Of a DNA stretch of 64,000 nucleotides, positions 34,475-42,971 are shown piece by piece; position 1 is the stretch's first letter; each line of letters starts with the position of its first letter. The notes under the pieces are model-generated. The model worked only from the letters and a program-made list of their open reading frames with translations, made no database searches and had not been told where the DNA came from. The DNA comes from Ignatzschineria sp. RMDPL8A (GTDB lineage: Bacteria > Pseudomonadota > Gammaproteobacteria > Cardiobacteriales > Wohlfahrtiimonadaceae): contig NZ_JAPPWA010000002.1 of assembly GCF_029815055.1 (NCBI RefSeq), forward strand, positions 186,001 through 250,000, in the 5' to 3' direction. The position numbers and the translations under genes are program-made.

Positions 34475-35093
34475 TGATTTGCACCATAAAGAGGGAGCCG
34501 CAACCCCGATCCGTTGTGATTGGTGTACGAACGATCCGCGCTATATTCGTTATCACGATGAGGAGTGGGGGCGACCTGAACACGATGAGGCATGTCTCTT
34601 TGAGCTCTTTATTTTAGAGACGCAACAAGCAGGACTCTCGTGGTGGACGGTGCTGCAAAAGCGGGAAGCGTATTGGCAGGCGTTTCGCGGGTTTGATCCG
34701 CATTTTTTAGCCGGTGCTGATGAAGCAATTTTAAATGAGTGGCTCAGTAATCCCGAGCTTATTCGTCACCGTAAAAAGCTTGAAGCGGTGATTCACAATG
34801 CGCGCTGTTATCTCAGTGAGTTTCCCATTCAAGACTCTACCGGGGTAAAAGGTGAGGTTGGAAAAAGTGGCTTTCATGATTATTTTTGGGGCTTTGTAGA
34901 TGGAACGCCGATCGATACGCCGTGGAAATCGATCGATGCCGTGCCGGCAACTACACCGCTTTCAGACACCATTAGTCGCGATCTTAAACGGCGCGGATTT
35001 AAATTTATCGGGAGCATTACCATCTACGCCTATTTGCAAGCGATCGGGGTGGTGAACGATCATCTTGAGTCTTGTATAATACGGGAGTTGTGA
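34404..35093 (+). CDS. tag: DNA-3-methyladenine glycosylase I
   Basis: Tag excises 3-methyladenine from alkylated DNA in base-excision repair. The 229-residue frame contains the full enzyme: zinc ligands CDWC near residue 38 and the C-terminal HLESC, RYHDEEWGRP, LFELFILETQQAGLSWWTVLQKREAY, and FKFIGSITIYAYLQAIGVVNDH. It carries about 37 extra N-terminal residues made of KPTQKP-like sequence that overlaps the end of the methyltransferase gene; an in-frame TTG near 34482 could be the true start. ATG 34404 has GAGG upstream. Confidence 0.88.
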   Translation: MSSIPNLTQKPIKKPTQKPLDLLNDLHHKEGAATPIRCDWCTNDPRYIRYHDEEWGRPEHDEACLFELFILETQQAGLSWWTVLQKREAYWQAFRGFDPHFLAGADEAILNEWLSNPELIRHRKKLEAVIHNARCYLSEFPIQDSTGVKGEVGKSGFHDYFWGFVDGTPIDTPWKSIDAVPATTPLSDTISRDLKRRGFKFIGSITIYAYLQAIGVVNDHLESCIIREL

Positions 35094-35154
35094 CCGTTTT
35101 TGAGTTAAAAACCACTTGTCGAGCCTTTCTTTCTTTATCTTTGAGCCTTAAATT

Positions 35155-35952
35155 ATGACCGCCCCTATTAATAATAGTAATGACGCTTTTTATCCCATTA
35201 AATTTCGTAAATCGGGCATGCTCGAGACGCTTCCGACGCTTGCGGTGAACGTGAAAGAGGTGCATAAAAAAGAGGAGTGCAATCATTTTTTATGGGATGG
35301 CGAGATGCTTAAATGGGTGGATCTTGAGGCGGGGAATTTAGAGATCGATTTTCTCTCAGCGAAATTAAAATGGCGGTATGAGCGCATTAATCGGGCGCAA
35401 GAACCGTTACTGCGTGCGCTCGATTGGCGTAGTGAAACCCCGCAAACGCTCTTTGATTTAACCGCCGGACTCGGGCGCGATTCTCTGATGCTCCTTCATG
35501 CGGGCTTTACCGTGACGATGTTTGAGCGTGATCCGGTATTGCAAGTGTTACTCAGTGAAGCGGTAAAACGTTTCCAAGCGGAAAAACCTGTTGATGCAAG
35601 TCGACTTACCTTTATCGCTGAAGATGCGGGCGCGTATTTAACGCGTTTAATCGCGGAAAATGTGAACGGTGATTTAAATAGCGAGGCATCCGTGCCAGAC
35701 CTTATCTATATGGACCCGATGTATCCCGAGAGAGAGAAATCGGCACTCGTAAAAAAAGAGCTCCGCATCATTCGCAATCGAGTTGGCGCGGATCATGACA
35801 GTGAGATCTTACTGGAAAAAGCGTTGCAGACGGGGGCAAAACGCGTGGTAGTAAAACGGCCAAGTCATGCACCATTTGTGGGCGAAAAATCCCCGCATCA
35901 CAGCGTAGAATCGCCCAATACGCGCTTTGATGTCTATATGAATCACGGCTAA
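35155..35952 (+). CDS. rsmJ: 16S rRNA (guanine1516-N2)-methyltransferase RsmJ
   Basis: RsmJ methylates G1516 of 16S rRNA in the 30S subunit. In 265 residues the family signatures are clear: FDLTAGLGRDSLMLLHAGF (SAM motif I, near residue 100), FERDPVLQVLL, YMDPMYPERE (catalytic motif), KKELRIIRNRVG and RVVVKRPSHAPFV. It lies 60 bases after tag on the same strand, without a strong ribosome site. Confidence 0.9.
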   Translation: MTAPINNSNDAFYPIKFRKSGMLETLPTLAVNVKEVHKKEECNHFLWDGEMLKWVDLEAGNLEIDFLSAKLKWRYERINRAQEPLLRALDWRSETPQTLFDLTAGLGRDSLMLLHAGFTVTMFERDPVLQVLLSEAVKRFQAEKPVDASRLTFIAEDAGAYLTRLIAENVNGDLNSEASVPDLIYMDPMYPEREKSALVKKELRIIRNRVGADHDSEILLEKALQTGAKRVVVKRPSHAPFVGEKSPHHSVESPNTRFDVYMNHG

Positions 35953-36000
35953 AAAGGGCAGACGGGTTAAGAAATTTATCAATAATGATCGATCATGTTT

Positions 36001-36019
36001 GATAACTATTATCATTTGC
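36001..36019. promoter_or_regulatory. Fur box upstream of iron ABC transporter
   Basis: Its reverse complement matches the 19-base Fur consensus at 15 of 19 positions, with an intact GATAAT core. It lies about 57 bases before the substrate-binding-protein start. Confidence 0.8.
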
Positions 36020-36041
36020 ATTATCATAGCCAATAACAATC

Positions 36042-36060
36042 ACAAATGAGAATCATTATA
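36042..36060. promoter_or_regulatory. Second Fur box upstream of iron ABC transporter
   Basis: Matches the Fur consensus at 14 of 19 positions (core AATGAGAATCATTAT) and ends next to the ribosome-binding site, so bound Fur would block transcription or initiation. Confidence 0.75.
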
Positions 36061-36075
36061 AAAGGAGCACGAATA

Positions 36076-37200
36076 ATGCAAAAGTTCATGACCAAACTCG
36101 GTGTAGCACTTGCGGGCGCACTTTTCATGGGTAGCGCGAGCGCGGTGACCTTTACCGACGTTGCTGGACGCGAAGTGACGATTCCTGATGATAAAAAAAT
36201 TGAGAACATTCTTCTTGGCGAAGGGCGCTTCTTGCATGCGGTGGCTCTTTTAGAAGGGGATAAACCATTTGCGCGTATCGCAGGCTGGCAGGGCGATTTC
36301 AAAAAACTCGACCCACAAAGCTACGAGGTCTATAAAGCGAAATTCCCGGAGATTGATACCATTCCGCTAATTGGTAACTCAACGCCCGAGAGCGTGAGTT
36401 CTGAAAAAGCGCTCACCATCAATCCTGACGTGGTGATTTTCGGTGTATCGGGGCACGGGCCTGATATTGAGAGCGGCTTAGTTAAATATTTTGAAAAGAT
36501 GAGCGTTCCGGTAGTCTTTATCGATTTCCGTTCACATCCGCTTGAAAATACCGTTCCCAGCATTCGCGCGCTCGGAAAAGCCATCCAGCGTGAAGCAGAA
36601 GCGGAAAAATATATCGAGTTTTACGAAAGTGAGCTCAAAAAAGTGACTGATATCACTAGCAAAATTCCTGAAGATCAAAAAACCTCGGTATTTATCGAGC
36701 TTAAAGCGGGTACGAGCGATGATTGCTGCTCAACCGCAGGTAACGGGAATATGGGCGACTTTGTTGATTTAGCGGGCGGGAATAATATCTCTAAACCGCT
36801 TCTTCCGGCAGCGCTTGGTAAAATCAACCTTGAGAAATTGATCGTTGCAGACCCCGATGTCTATATTGCGAGCGGTTCAATTTTACCGAATAAAGGTTTA
36901 AGCGGTGTTCCTTTTGGTATGACAACGACGAAAGACGAGGCGCGTAGCGGCCTTGAAAGCGTTTTAAATCGTAATGGGATCTCAACCCTTAGCGCGATCA
37001 AAAACAAACGCGTCTACGGCTTATGGCACACCTATTACAACTCGCCTTACAACATTATCGCGATCCAAAATATGGCGAAATGGTTCTATCCGGACGAGTT
37101 TAAAGATTTAGATCCAAACGAGACACAACAACGTCTCTATGATCAATTCCTTCCTGTGGATCTTGAAGGGACCTTTTGGATTGAGTTGGAGTCTAAATAA
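36076..37200 (+). CDS. Iron-complex ABC transporter substrate-binding protein (FecB/FepB-type)
   Basis: A 374-residue periplasmic binding protein. Signal peptide (VALAGALFMGSASA), then a cobalamin/Fe-siderophore binding fold: FTDVAGREVTIPDDKKIENIL near the mature N-terminus, PDVVIFG, VPVVFIDFRSHPLENT and PDVYIASG. It should capture a ferric siderophore or related iron chelate and deliver it to the permease 5 bases downstream. ATG 36076 follows AAAGGAG; an upstream in-frame ATG would add ten residues inside the Fur-box region. Two Fur boxes just upstream indicate repression by iron. The siderophore is not identifiable. Confidence 0.88.
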   Translation: MQKFMTKLGVALAGALFMGSASAVTFTDVAGREVTIPDDKKIENILLGEGRFLHAVALLEGDKPFARIAGWQGDFKKLDPQSYEVYKAKFPEIDTIPLIGNSTPESVSSEKALTINPDVVIFGVSGHGPDIESGLVKYFEKMSVPVVFIDFRSHPLENTVPSIRALGKAIQREAEAEKYIEFYESELKKVTDITSKIPEDQKTSVFIELKAGTSDDCCSTAGNGNMGDFVDLAGGNNISKPLLPAALGKINLEKLIVADPDVYIASGSILPNKGLSGVPFGMTTTKDEARSGLESVLNRNGISTLSAIKNKRVYGLWHTYYNSPYNIIAIQNMAKWFYPDEFKDLDPNETQQRLYDQFLPVDLEGTFWIELESK

Positions 37201-37205
37201 GGGCT

Positions 37206-38270
37206 ATGCAGGCAGCTGAACCATCGAAAAACGTGAGCGGATATAGCGACTTTTATCAAAGCGTGCTCCGCAAGCGATTCTTACTTATGGGAGCGGTGAT
37301 TCTGTGTATCATCGCTTCTTTGATTTTTGACTTTACCTTAGGTCCCTCGGGAATTACGGTAAAGGAGTTCTTGACGGCCGTCTTTAACCCCAGTGCTGTG
37401 GATGCGAAAACGCAGGTCATTGTGTGGGATTTACGTCTTTCGAAAGCGTTGATGGCGATCGTCGTTGGCTTCGCGCTCGGTTTAGCCGGGGCTGAAATGC
37501 AGACGGTGCTCAATAATCCGCTTGCAAGTCCCTTTACCTTAGGGGTTTCATCGGCCGCCTCCTTTGGGGCAGCGCTTGCAATCGTGCTTGGCATTGGCTT
37601 TGCGGGGATTCCATCACAATGGTTTGTTTCGGCAAATGCGTTTATCTTTGCGCTGATGTCCGCGCTTTTACTCGACCTTGTCGCGCGCGTCACTCGGGCG
37701 ATGACCTCGGGAATTGTGCTCTTCGGAATTGCGCTCGTCTTTACTTTTAACGCGCTCGTATCCTTAATGCAATTTATTGCAACGGAAGATACGCTCCAAG
37801 GATTAGTCTTCTGGACGATGGGAAATCTCATGCGCGCTGAGTGGCCGCAATTGGGGATTTTAACGCTGTTAGTGGTCTTAATTTTCCCATGGTCGATGAG
37901 TAATAGTTGGAAATTAACAGCTTTTAGACTTGGTGAAGATCGTGCATTAAGTTTCGGGATCAATATCCGCAAACTTCGCCTTAGCACCTTAATCCGCATC
38001 AGTATTTTGGCGTCAGTATCGGTGGCTTTCGTGGGTCCAATCAGTTTTATTGGATTAGTGGCGCCGCATATTTCACGCTTTTTATTTGGGGAAGATCACC
38101 GTTTTTATCTCCCCGGAAGCGCGCTCATTGGCGCATTGATTTTATCGCTCGCCTCGATCGCTTCCAAAAACATTCTCCACGGCGTTGTGATTCCGGTGGG
38201 AATCGTTACCTCGCTCGTGGGCGTACCATTTTTCTTAACCATCGTTTTACGTAATAGGGGGCGCATATGA
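37206..38270 (+). CDS. Iron-complex ABC transporter permease (FecCD family)
   Basis: A 354-residue inner-membrane permease of the FecCD/BtuC type with about nine to ten helices. Family motifs include LRLSKALMAIVVGFALGLAGAEMQTVLNNPLASPFTLGVSSAASFGAAL, FRLGEDRALSFGINI (the coupling helix region) and GPISFIGLVAPHISRFLFGEDHR. It is five bases after the binding-protein gene and overlaps the ATPase gene by four bases (ATGA), giving one tightly coupled operon. Only one permease gene is present, so it probably forms a homodimer. Confidence 0.92.
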   Translation: MQAAEPSKNVSGYSDFYQSVLRKRFLLMGAVILCIIASLIFDFTLGPSGITVKEFLTAVFNPSAVDAKTQVIVWDLRLSKALMAIVVGFALGLAGAEMQTVLNNPLASPFTLGVSSAASFGAALAIVLGIGFAGIPSQWFVSANAFIFALMSALLLDLVARVTRAMTSGIVLFGIALVFTFNALVSLMQFIATEDTLQGLVFWTMGNLMRAEWPQLGILTLLVVLIFPWSMSNSWKLTAFRLGEDRALSFGINIRKLRLSTLIRISILASVSVAFVGPISFIGLVAPHISRFLFGEDHRFYLPGSALIGALILSLASIASKNILHGVVIPVGIVTSLVGVPFFLTIVLRNRGRI

Positions 38271-39070
38271 GTCATATGTCGATCACCAATCTTTCAGTGG
38301 GCTATCTTAAAAAATGCATTATCGATAATCTTAATATCGATCGGATTCCGCGCGGAAAAGTTACCGTGTTACTCGGGCCAAATGGATGCGGAAAATCGAC
38401 GCTGATGCGCGGGCTTGCGGGCTTAGGGAATGCTAAGGGCAAACTCTATCTCGATGAAGAAGATATTATGAGCATGCCGTTAAGTCAGCGGGCAGAAAAA
38501 GTGGTTTATCTGCCGCAATCGATTCCATCGGGGATTCATCTTCATGTGTTTGAGTCAGTAATTGTGGCCGCTAGAGCGACGGGAAATGCTGAGTACGCAA
38601 CGGAAGAGCGCGTGATGAAAACTCTTGAACGCCTTGGCATTGAGCATCTCGCATTTGCCTATTTAGATGAGCTTTCAGGCGGGCAAAAACAGCTCGTTGG
38701 CCTTGCGCAATCGCTCATTCGTAAGCCGGATCTTCTCTTATTAGATGAGCCGTTAAGTGCGCTTGACTTAAATTATCAATATCATGTGATGGATCTGGTG
38801 AAAAAAGCGACGCAAAAGCGCAATATCATCACCATTGTGGTGGTGCACGATATTAATATTGCCCTGCGTCACGCCGATCACGTCATCATGATGAAAGCCG
38901 GAAAACATGTGGCAAGTGGCGCGCCGTGCGAGGTGATTACACCCTGTAATTTGGCGGAAGTTTATGGTATAAAGGGAAGAGTTGAATGCTGCTCTTCGGG
39001 CTATTCCCAAGTGATTATTGATGGCGTCTTGCCGAAACACTCCTGTGAAATGCTCAAAACGGGCAGCTGA
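38267..39070 (+). CDS. Iron-complex ABC transporter ATP-binding protein (FecE/FepC-type)
   Basis: A 267-residue ATPase that powers the importer. Walker A GPNGCGKSTLM near residue 37, Q-loop VYLPQSI, signature ELSGGQKQL, Walker B LLLLDEPLSALD and switch His in VVVHDINIALRHADH. The C-terminus has a Cys pair region (VECCSSGYSQ) as in some ferric-siderophore ATPases. Its start overlaps the permease stop; a second ATG three codons on is also possible. Confidence 0.92.
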   Translation: MSHMSITNLSVGYLKKCIIDNLNIDRIPRGKVTVLLGPNGCGKSTLMRGLAGLGNAKGKLYLDEEDIMSMPLSQRAEKVVYLPQSIPSGIHLHVFESVIVAARATGNAEYATEERVMKTLERLGIEHLAFAYLDELSGGQKQLVGLAQSLIRKPDLLLLDEPLSALDLNYQYHVMDLVKKATQKRNIITIVVVHDINIALRHADHVIMMKAGKHVASGAPCEVITPCNLAEVYGIKGRVECCSSGYSQVIIDGVLPKHSCEMLKTGS

Positions 39071-39109
39071 TTTCGTTTAGATCATTTAATCTGTGAGTGA
39101 GATGTCGCT

Positions 39110-39808
39110 ATGAGTGGAAAAAAACCGAGAATTTCGGCGTGGGGCGTGAATAATCCCATCGCGCGGAAATGGAGTATTGCGGAGATCGTACGGGAATTTG
39201 AAGATACGATTAAAGCACTTTGGGGCATGGGTCCTGCGGTCAGTATTTTCGGCTCAGCGCGATTAGCGCCCGATTCTCGCTATTATGAGATGACGGTCAA
39301 GATTGCAAAACGCCTCTCTGAAGCGGGCTACATGATTATTTCAGGCGGCGGTCCTGGCATTATGGAAGCGGCGAATAAAGGTGGGCAAGAGGGCGGTACA
39401 CCAACGATCGGCTTAAATATTAAGCTCCCTCACGAACAGGTGCCAAACCCTTATCAAGATATCGAAATTCACTACAATCATTTCTTTTCGCGCAAATCGA
39501 CCTTTATCGAATGTTCGGAAGCGTTTATTTGTATGCCCGGTGGATTTGGGACGCTTGATGAATTAACGGAAGTGTTAACTCTCATTCAGACGCAGAAAAA
39601 ACCAGCCATGCCGATCATTTTAGTGGATCGTAAATTTTGGGCACCGATGGTGGAATGGTTTGAAAAATCACTCCTTCGCGAAGGCACCATTGCCGAAGAA
39701 GATCTCTCCTTATTTCACATTGTCGATACCTATGATGAGGTGATCGAATGCTTCTTTAAACTATGTGGTGAAAAGATCGGTTGCACACCGGGACAAGACC
39801 CCGCATAA
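39110..39808 (+). CDS. LOG-family nucleotide 5'-monophosphate phosphoribohydrolase
   Basis: A 232-residue Rossmann-fold protein of the TIGR00730/LOG family. Signatures are VSIFGSARL, IISGGGPGIMEAANKGG and the catalytic PGGFGTLDELTEVLT. LOG proteins cleave AMP or cytokinin nucleotides to base and ribose-5-phosphate, and some bacterial members degrade nucleotides during stress. It is much shorter than E. coli PpnN. It follows the iron ABC operon by 39 bases without a terminator, so readthrough is possible. Confidence 0.82.
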   Translation: MSGKKPRISAWGVNNPIARKWSIAEIVREFEDTIKALWGMGPAVSIFGSARLAPDSRYYEMTVKIAKRLSEAGYMIISGGGPGIMEAANKGGQEGGTPTIGLNIKLPHEQVPNPYQDIEIHYNHFFSRKSTFIECSEAFICMPGGFGTLDELTEVLTLIQTQKKPAMPIILVDRKFWAPMVEWFEKSLLREGTIAEEDLSLFHIVDTYDEVIECFFKLCGEKIGCTPGQDPA

Positions 39809-39907
39809 TAGAGGCATAGATGTAACAAAACATTCAATCCATGGAGTGCGGTGAATGTAATGAAGCTTAATTGAATCGAATTAACATCTTAAGTAAAGCT
39901 CCACTAA

Positions 39908-39946
39908 AAGCCCCTTTAGGTCAAACGATCTAAAGGGGTTTTATTT
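39908..39946 (+). terminator. Terminator downstream of LOG gene
   Basis: Stem CCCCTTTAG / CTAAAGGGG (39911-39919 and 39930-39938), then TTTTATTT. It is about 100 bases after the LOG stop; nothing else is seen in that gap. Confidence 0.8.
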
Positions 39947-39996
39947 GCTCGGAATTTAGAAGTGGTACACTTGAGGAGTGGCCTTAATTACAGGCA

Positions 39997-40029
39997 TAAA
40001 AAAACCCTTTAGAAACATTTCTAAAGGGT
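39997..40029 (-). terminator. Terminator for cytochrome c gene
   Basis: Stem ACCCTTTAGA / TCTAAAGGGT (within 40004-40029). Read on the minus strand it is followed by a run of seven T. Confidence 0.8.
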
Positions 40030-40078
40030 CTTCAATATCAATATAACTCAATTGGATGATGAGTTATGGCAGTACAAA

Positions 40079-40393
40079 TTACTCAGCTTTGTGAAGAATT
40101 TGCTCAACCATTAAACGAATATCATCTTCGTCTACGTGGAAGTTAGGCGCCATAGGGATATCACCCCAAACACCTGCACCACCGTTTTGTACTTTATGTA
40201 CGAGGTAGTCTTCCGCATCTTCGTCATCTTTGTATTTTTCGTATACGTCGTCGTAGCTAGGACCGATAATTCCAACTTCCTGTCTGTGACACGCGAAACA
40301 TCCTGATTCAGTTGCGAGTTCTGGGTCTACTTGAGCGTTTGCAGAAGTCATTAAACCTGCAACAAGCATACCAGCAACGAATAATTTTCTCAT
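40079..40393 (-). CDS. Class I c-type cytochrome, periplasmic
   Basis: A 104-residue exported monohaem cytochrome. Signal peptide MRKLFVAGMLVAGLMTSANA, then the haem site CFACH (near residue 32) and the distal Met in DIPMAPNF. The overall layout resembles c551/c552 electron carriers, which pass electrons to terminal oxidases, nitrite reductase or peroxidase. The mature protein is acidic (YKDDEDAEDY). It stands alone between terminators and the glmU gene; no oxidase is adjacent. Confidence 0.85.
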   Translation of the reverse strand: MRKLFVAGMLVAGLMTSANAQVDPELATESGCFACHRQEVGIIGPSYDDVYEKYKDDEDAEDYLVHKVQNGGAGVWGDIPMAPNFHVDEDDIRLMVEQILHKAE

Positions 40394-40489
40394 GATTTCA
40401 ACTCCTTAATGATAAATATAGTTTAACTACGATCATGAACGGTTATCATACCACCTATTATAGCGTATTGTTAGCCAAAGGCGCATTTT

Positions 40490-41860
40490 TTAGGACTTTT
40501 TCTTAGCGGGTCTTTCCCAGTCAGAAATGCGCTTCGCTTCGATCTTATTGAGGGCAAGTGCATGATCGGCAACATCTTTCGCAACCACCGTTCCAGCTGC
40601 AACCGTCGCATCAACGCCAATTGAAACCGGTGCCACAAGCGATGAGTTTGAACCGATAAAAGCGCCATTATTGATGGTGGTTTTAAATTTATTCACGCCG
40701 TCGTAATTACAGGTAATCACGCCTGCGCCCACATTCACATGCTCGCCAATTTCTGCATCGCCAAGATAGGTTAAATGGCTCGCTTTACTGCCGTGGCCAA
40801 GGTGCGTGTTTTTTGTTTCCACAAAGTTTCCAATGCGGGTTTCATCCATAAATTGGCTCTTTTCACGAATGCGCGCAAATGGCCCAACGCTCGCATTTTT
40901 TCCAACGCTCGCGCCGATCATCACCGTATAGGGTTTAATCTCGGTATTATCGCCAATCACCACATCGGTTAAAACGCATCCGGTGCCGATATGGACATTT
41001 TTTCCAAGGACAATATGCCCTTCAAGCACCACATTCGCTTCAATGTGGCAATCAAACCCATTTTGCACAGTGCCTTTAATCGTAAGTGTTTCCGGCTTAT
41101 CGAGGGTAATGCCATTCCGCATCAATTCTTTCGCTTTTTCACGTTGATAGTAGGCTTCAAGTTCGGCAAGCTGAATGCGATCGTTCACCCCGCGAATGCG
41201 TTCAGGATCTTCAGAAATGGTCTCAATATTAATCGATTCATCTACCGCAATGCCGGCAATATCAGTGAGGTAATACTCATTTTGCTGATTTTGATTGGTG
41301 AGTTTCGGTAGCGCGTTATAGAGAAAGGTAAAGGTGGTAGCAAAGATTCCGGTATTGATCTCGCAAATCGCCTTTTCCGTTGCGTTCGCATCTTTCTCTT
41401 CGATAATGGAGATCATATGATCGTTATGATCGCGAATAATACGCCCGTAGCCAAAGGGATTTTCCATCGTTGCGGTGAGCCACGCAAGGTCTGTCGATTC
41501 AAGCTTACCCACAAGCTCGGTGAGTGTATTGGGATTGATGAGCGGCGTATCGCCATAAAGTACTAGCACATTGCTCTCCGGCACGCAGTAAGGCAGGGCG
41601 TAACGCATGGCATCCCCGGTTCCTTCAAAGGTTTTTTGCTCCGCCCACGTGATATCATCGGCGTCACTAAAGGCCTCTTTCAGCGCCTCTCCGCGATGAC
41701 CAAACACCACCACCAATTTGGTAGGATTGAGCGTTCGCGCGCTTTGAAGCACATGCTCAAGCATCGGTTTTCCACCAATTTTATGAAGCGGTTTAGGCAG
41801 TTCAGATTTCATGCGTGACCCAAGACCCGCGGCCAAGATAACAATTGATAGCGGTTTCAT
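40490..41860 (-). CDS. glmU: Bifunctional UDP-N-acetylglucosamine pyrophosphorylase / glucosamine-1-phosphate acetyltransferase
   Basis: GlmU makes UDP-GlcNAc for peptidoglycan and LPS: the C-terminal domain acetylates glucosamine-1-phosphate and the N-terminal domain uridylates it. The 456-residue protein has the nucleotidyltransferase motif LAAGLGSRMKSELPKPLHKIGG at residue 9, LYGDTPLI near 102, and from about residue 250 a left-handed beta-helix of hexapeptide repeats with GPFARIREKSQ and the catalytic His region NTHLGHGSKASHLTYLGDA. The usual neighbours atpC and glmS are missing. Confidence 0.96.
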   Translation of the reverse strand: MKPLSIVILAAGLGSRMKSELPKPLHKIGGKPMLEHVLQSARTLNPTKLVVVFGHRGEALKEAFSDADDITWAEQKTFEGTGDAMRYALPYCVPESNVLVLYGDTPLINPNTLTELVGKLESTDLAWLTATMENPFGYGRIIRDHNDHMISIIEEKDANATEKAICEINTGIFATTFTFLYNALPKLTNQNQQNEYYLTDIAGIAVDESINIETISEDPERIRGVNDRIQLAELEAYYQREKAKELMRNGITLDKPETLTIKGTVQNGFDCHIEANVVLEGHIVLGKNVHIGTGCVLTDVVIGDNTEIKPYTVMIGASVGKNASVGPFARIREKSQFMDETRIGNFVETKNTHLGHGSKASHLTYLGDAEIGEHVNVGAGVITCNYDGVNKFKTTINNGAFIGSNSSLVAPVSIGVDATVAAGTVVAKDVADHALALNKIEAKRISDWERPAKKKS

Positions 41861-42033
41861 AAGACTCCTATTGTCTCTCTATTTCATTGATTATGCCCCG
41901 TAAGCGGTGGCGATTTTTAATTATTTTTTCAGTATAGCGAATTTTCAAGGATTAGCGGAAATAAATGCCCAGTTGCCTTGAGTTTAGCCGAATTTTGAAT
42001 ATAAAAGAGCCATTTTAATTTGATTTTCGCGGG

Positions 42034-42921
42034 CTATTGTCTAGCACTATATTTGCGTGTGGAGAGATAGGCCAAAAATGAGCCCAACGTCACCATAATC
42101 GCGCCGAGCCAAAAATTCATTGTCGGGGTAACTTCAAGCCAAATGCTCGAAAAGAGAATGGAGAGAAGCGGGGTAAAGTACGAGAGCGTCGCAAGCACAA
42201 TCATATTGCCATGTTGAATGCCATATTCCCAAAACGAATAGGAGCTCCCGATAATAACGCCGGCAACGATCATCTCAATATAAGGACGCGGGGTATCCGG
42301 AAAAATAAGCATCTCATCGCCGATTAAAAATTTAAGCCAAAGCGCAAGGGCAACGCCCCCAAAGAAGAGTGGAACGCCATTTTGACCATCGCCATAGCGC
42401 TTGGAAATATTGCAATAAATCCCCCATAAGATCGCGGCAATAAAGACAAGGGTATAGGGTACTGGATTTTCAGCGATATTGGCGGCAAAGCCTTTTACAT
42501 CAAAGCCAGAATCGCCCATCAGCGCCCAAAGAACGCCAAAAAACGCAAGACCAATGCCGGGAATGGCGATCCAGGAGAGGCGCACCTGATTGATCCAGAG
42601 GGAAAAGAGCACAATGAGCGTCGGCCAGAGATAGTTAATTAACGAGATCTCGAGCGATTGATAGCGATCTTTCGCAAGGCCGACGGAGAGTGATAAAAAG
42701 ACCTCATAACCGATAAAGAGTAGCGCGCCCCAGAGGAGATAGCGCTTTGGAAAGCGGCTAATTTTAGGAATGCCTTGCGTTGCCATCAAAATCAGCGAGG
42801 CGACGCTATAGATCATTGCAGCGCCTAAAGAGACGCCGAAACTCTCGGTCACCGAGCGAATGAGCGCGGTAAATGCGCCCCAAATAATGATGGCACTGAT
42901 GCCTAAAATGGTTGCTTTCAT
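42034..42921 (-). CDS. yddG: YddG-like aromatic amino acid exporter (DMT family)
   Basis: A 295-residue inner-membrane protein with ten helices in two EamA-type halves. It resembles YddG, a DMT exporter of aromatic amino acids and paraquat, in KRYLLWGALLFIGYEVFLSLSVGLAKDRYQSLEISLINYLWPTLIVLFSL and GSSYSFWEYGIQHGNMIVLATLSYFTPLLS. ATG 42921 is preferred; a TTG seven codons upstream has no better ribosome site. It lies about 50 bases after mfd on the same strand. Substrate specificity is inferred from family resemblance only. Confidence 0.75.
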   Translation of the reverse strand: MKATILGISAIIIWGAFTALIRSVTESFGVSLGAAMIYSVASLILMATQGIPKISRFPKRYLLWGALLFIGYEVFLSLSVGLAKDRYQSLEISLINYLWPTLIVLFSLWINQVRLSWIAIPGIGLAFFGVLWALMGDSGFDVKGFAANIAENPVPYTLVFIAAILWGIYCNISKRYGDGQNGVPLFFGGVALALWLKFLIGDEMLIFPDTPRPYIEMIVAGVIIGSSYSFWEYGIQHGNMIVLATLSYFTPLLSILFSSIWLEVTPTMNFWLGAIMVTLGSFLAYLSTRKYSARQ

Positions 42922-42971
42922 CGTGGAATTCTCAAGTCTCAAAGTTACAGGCAGTTACAGGCAGTGACAGA

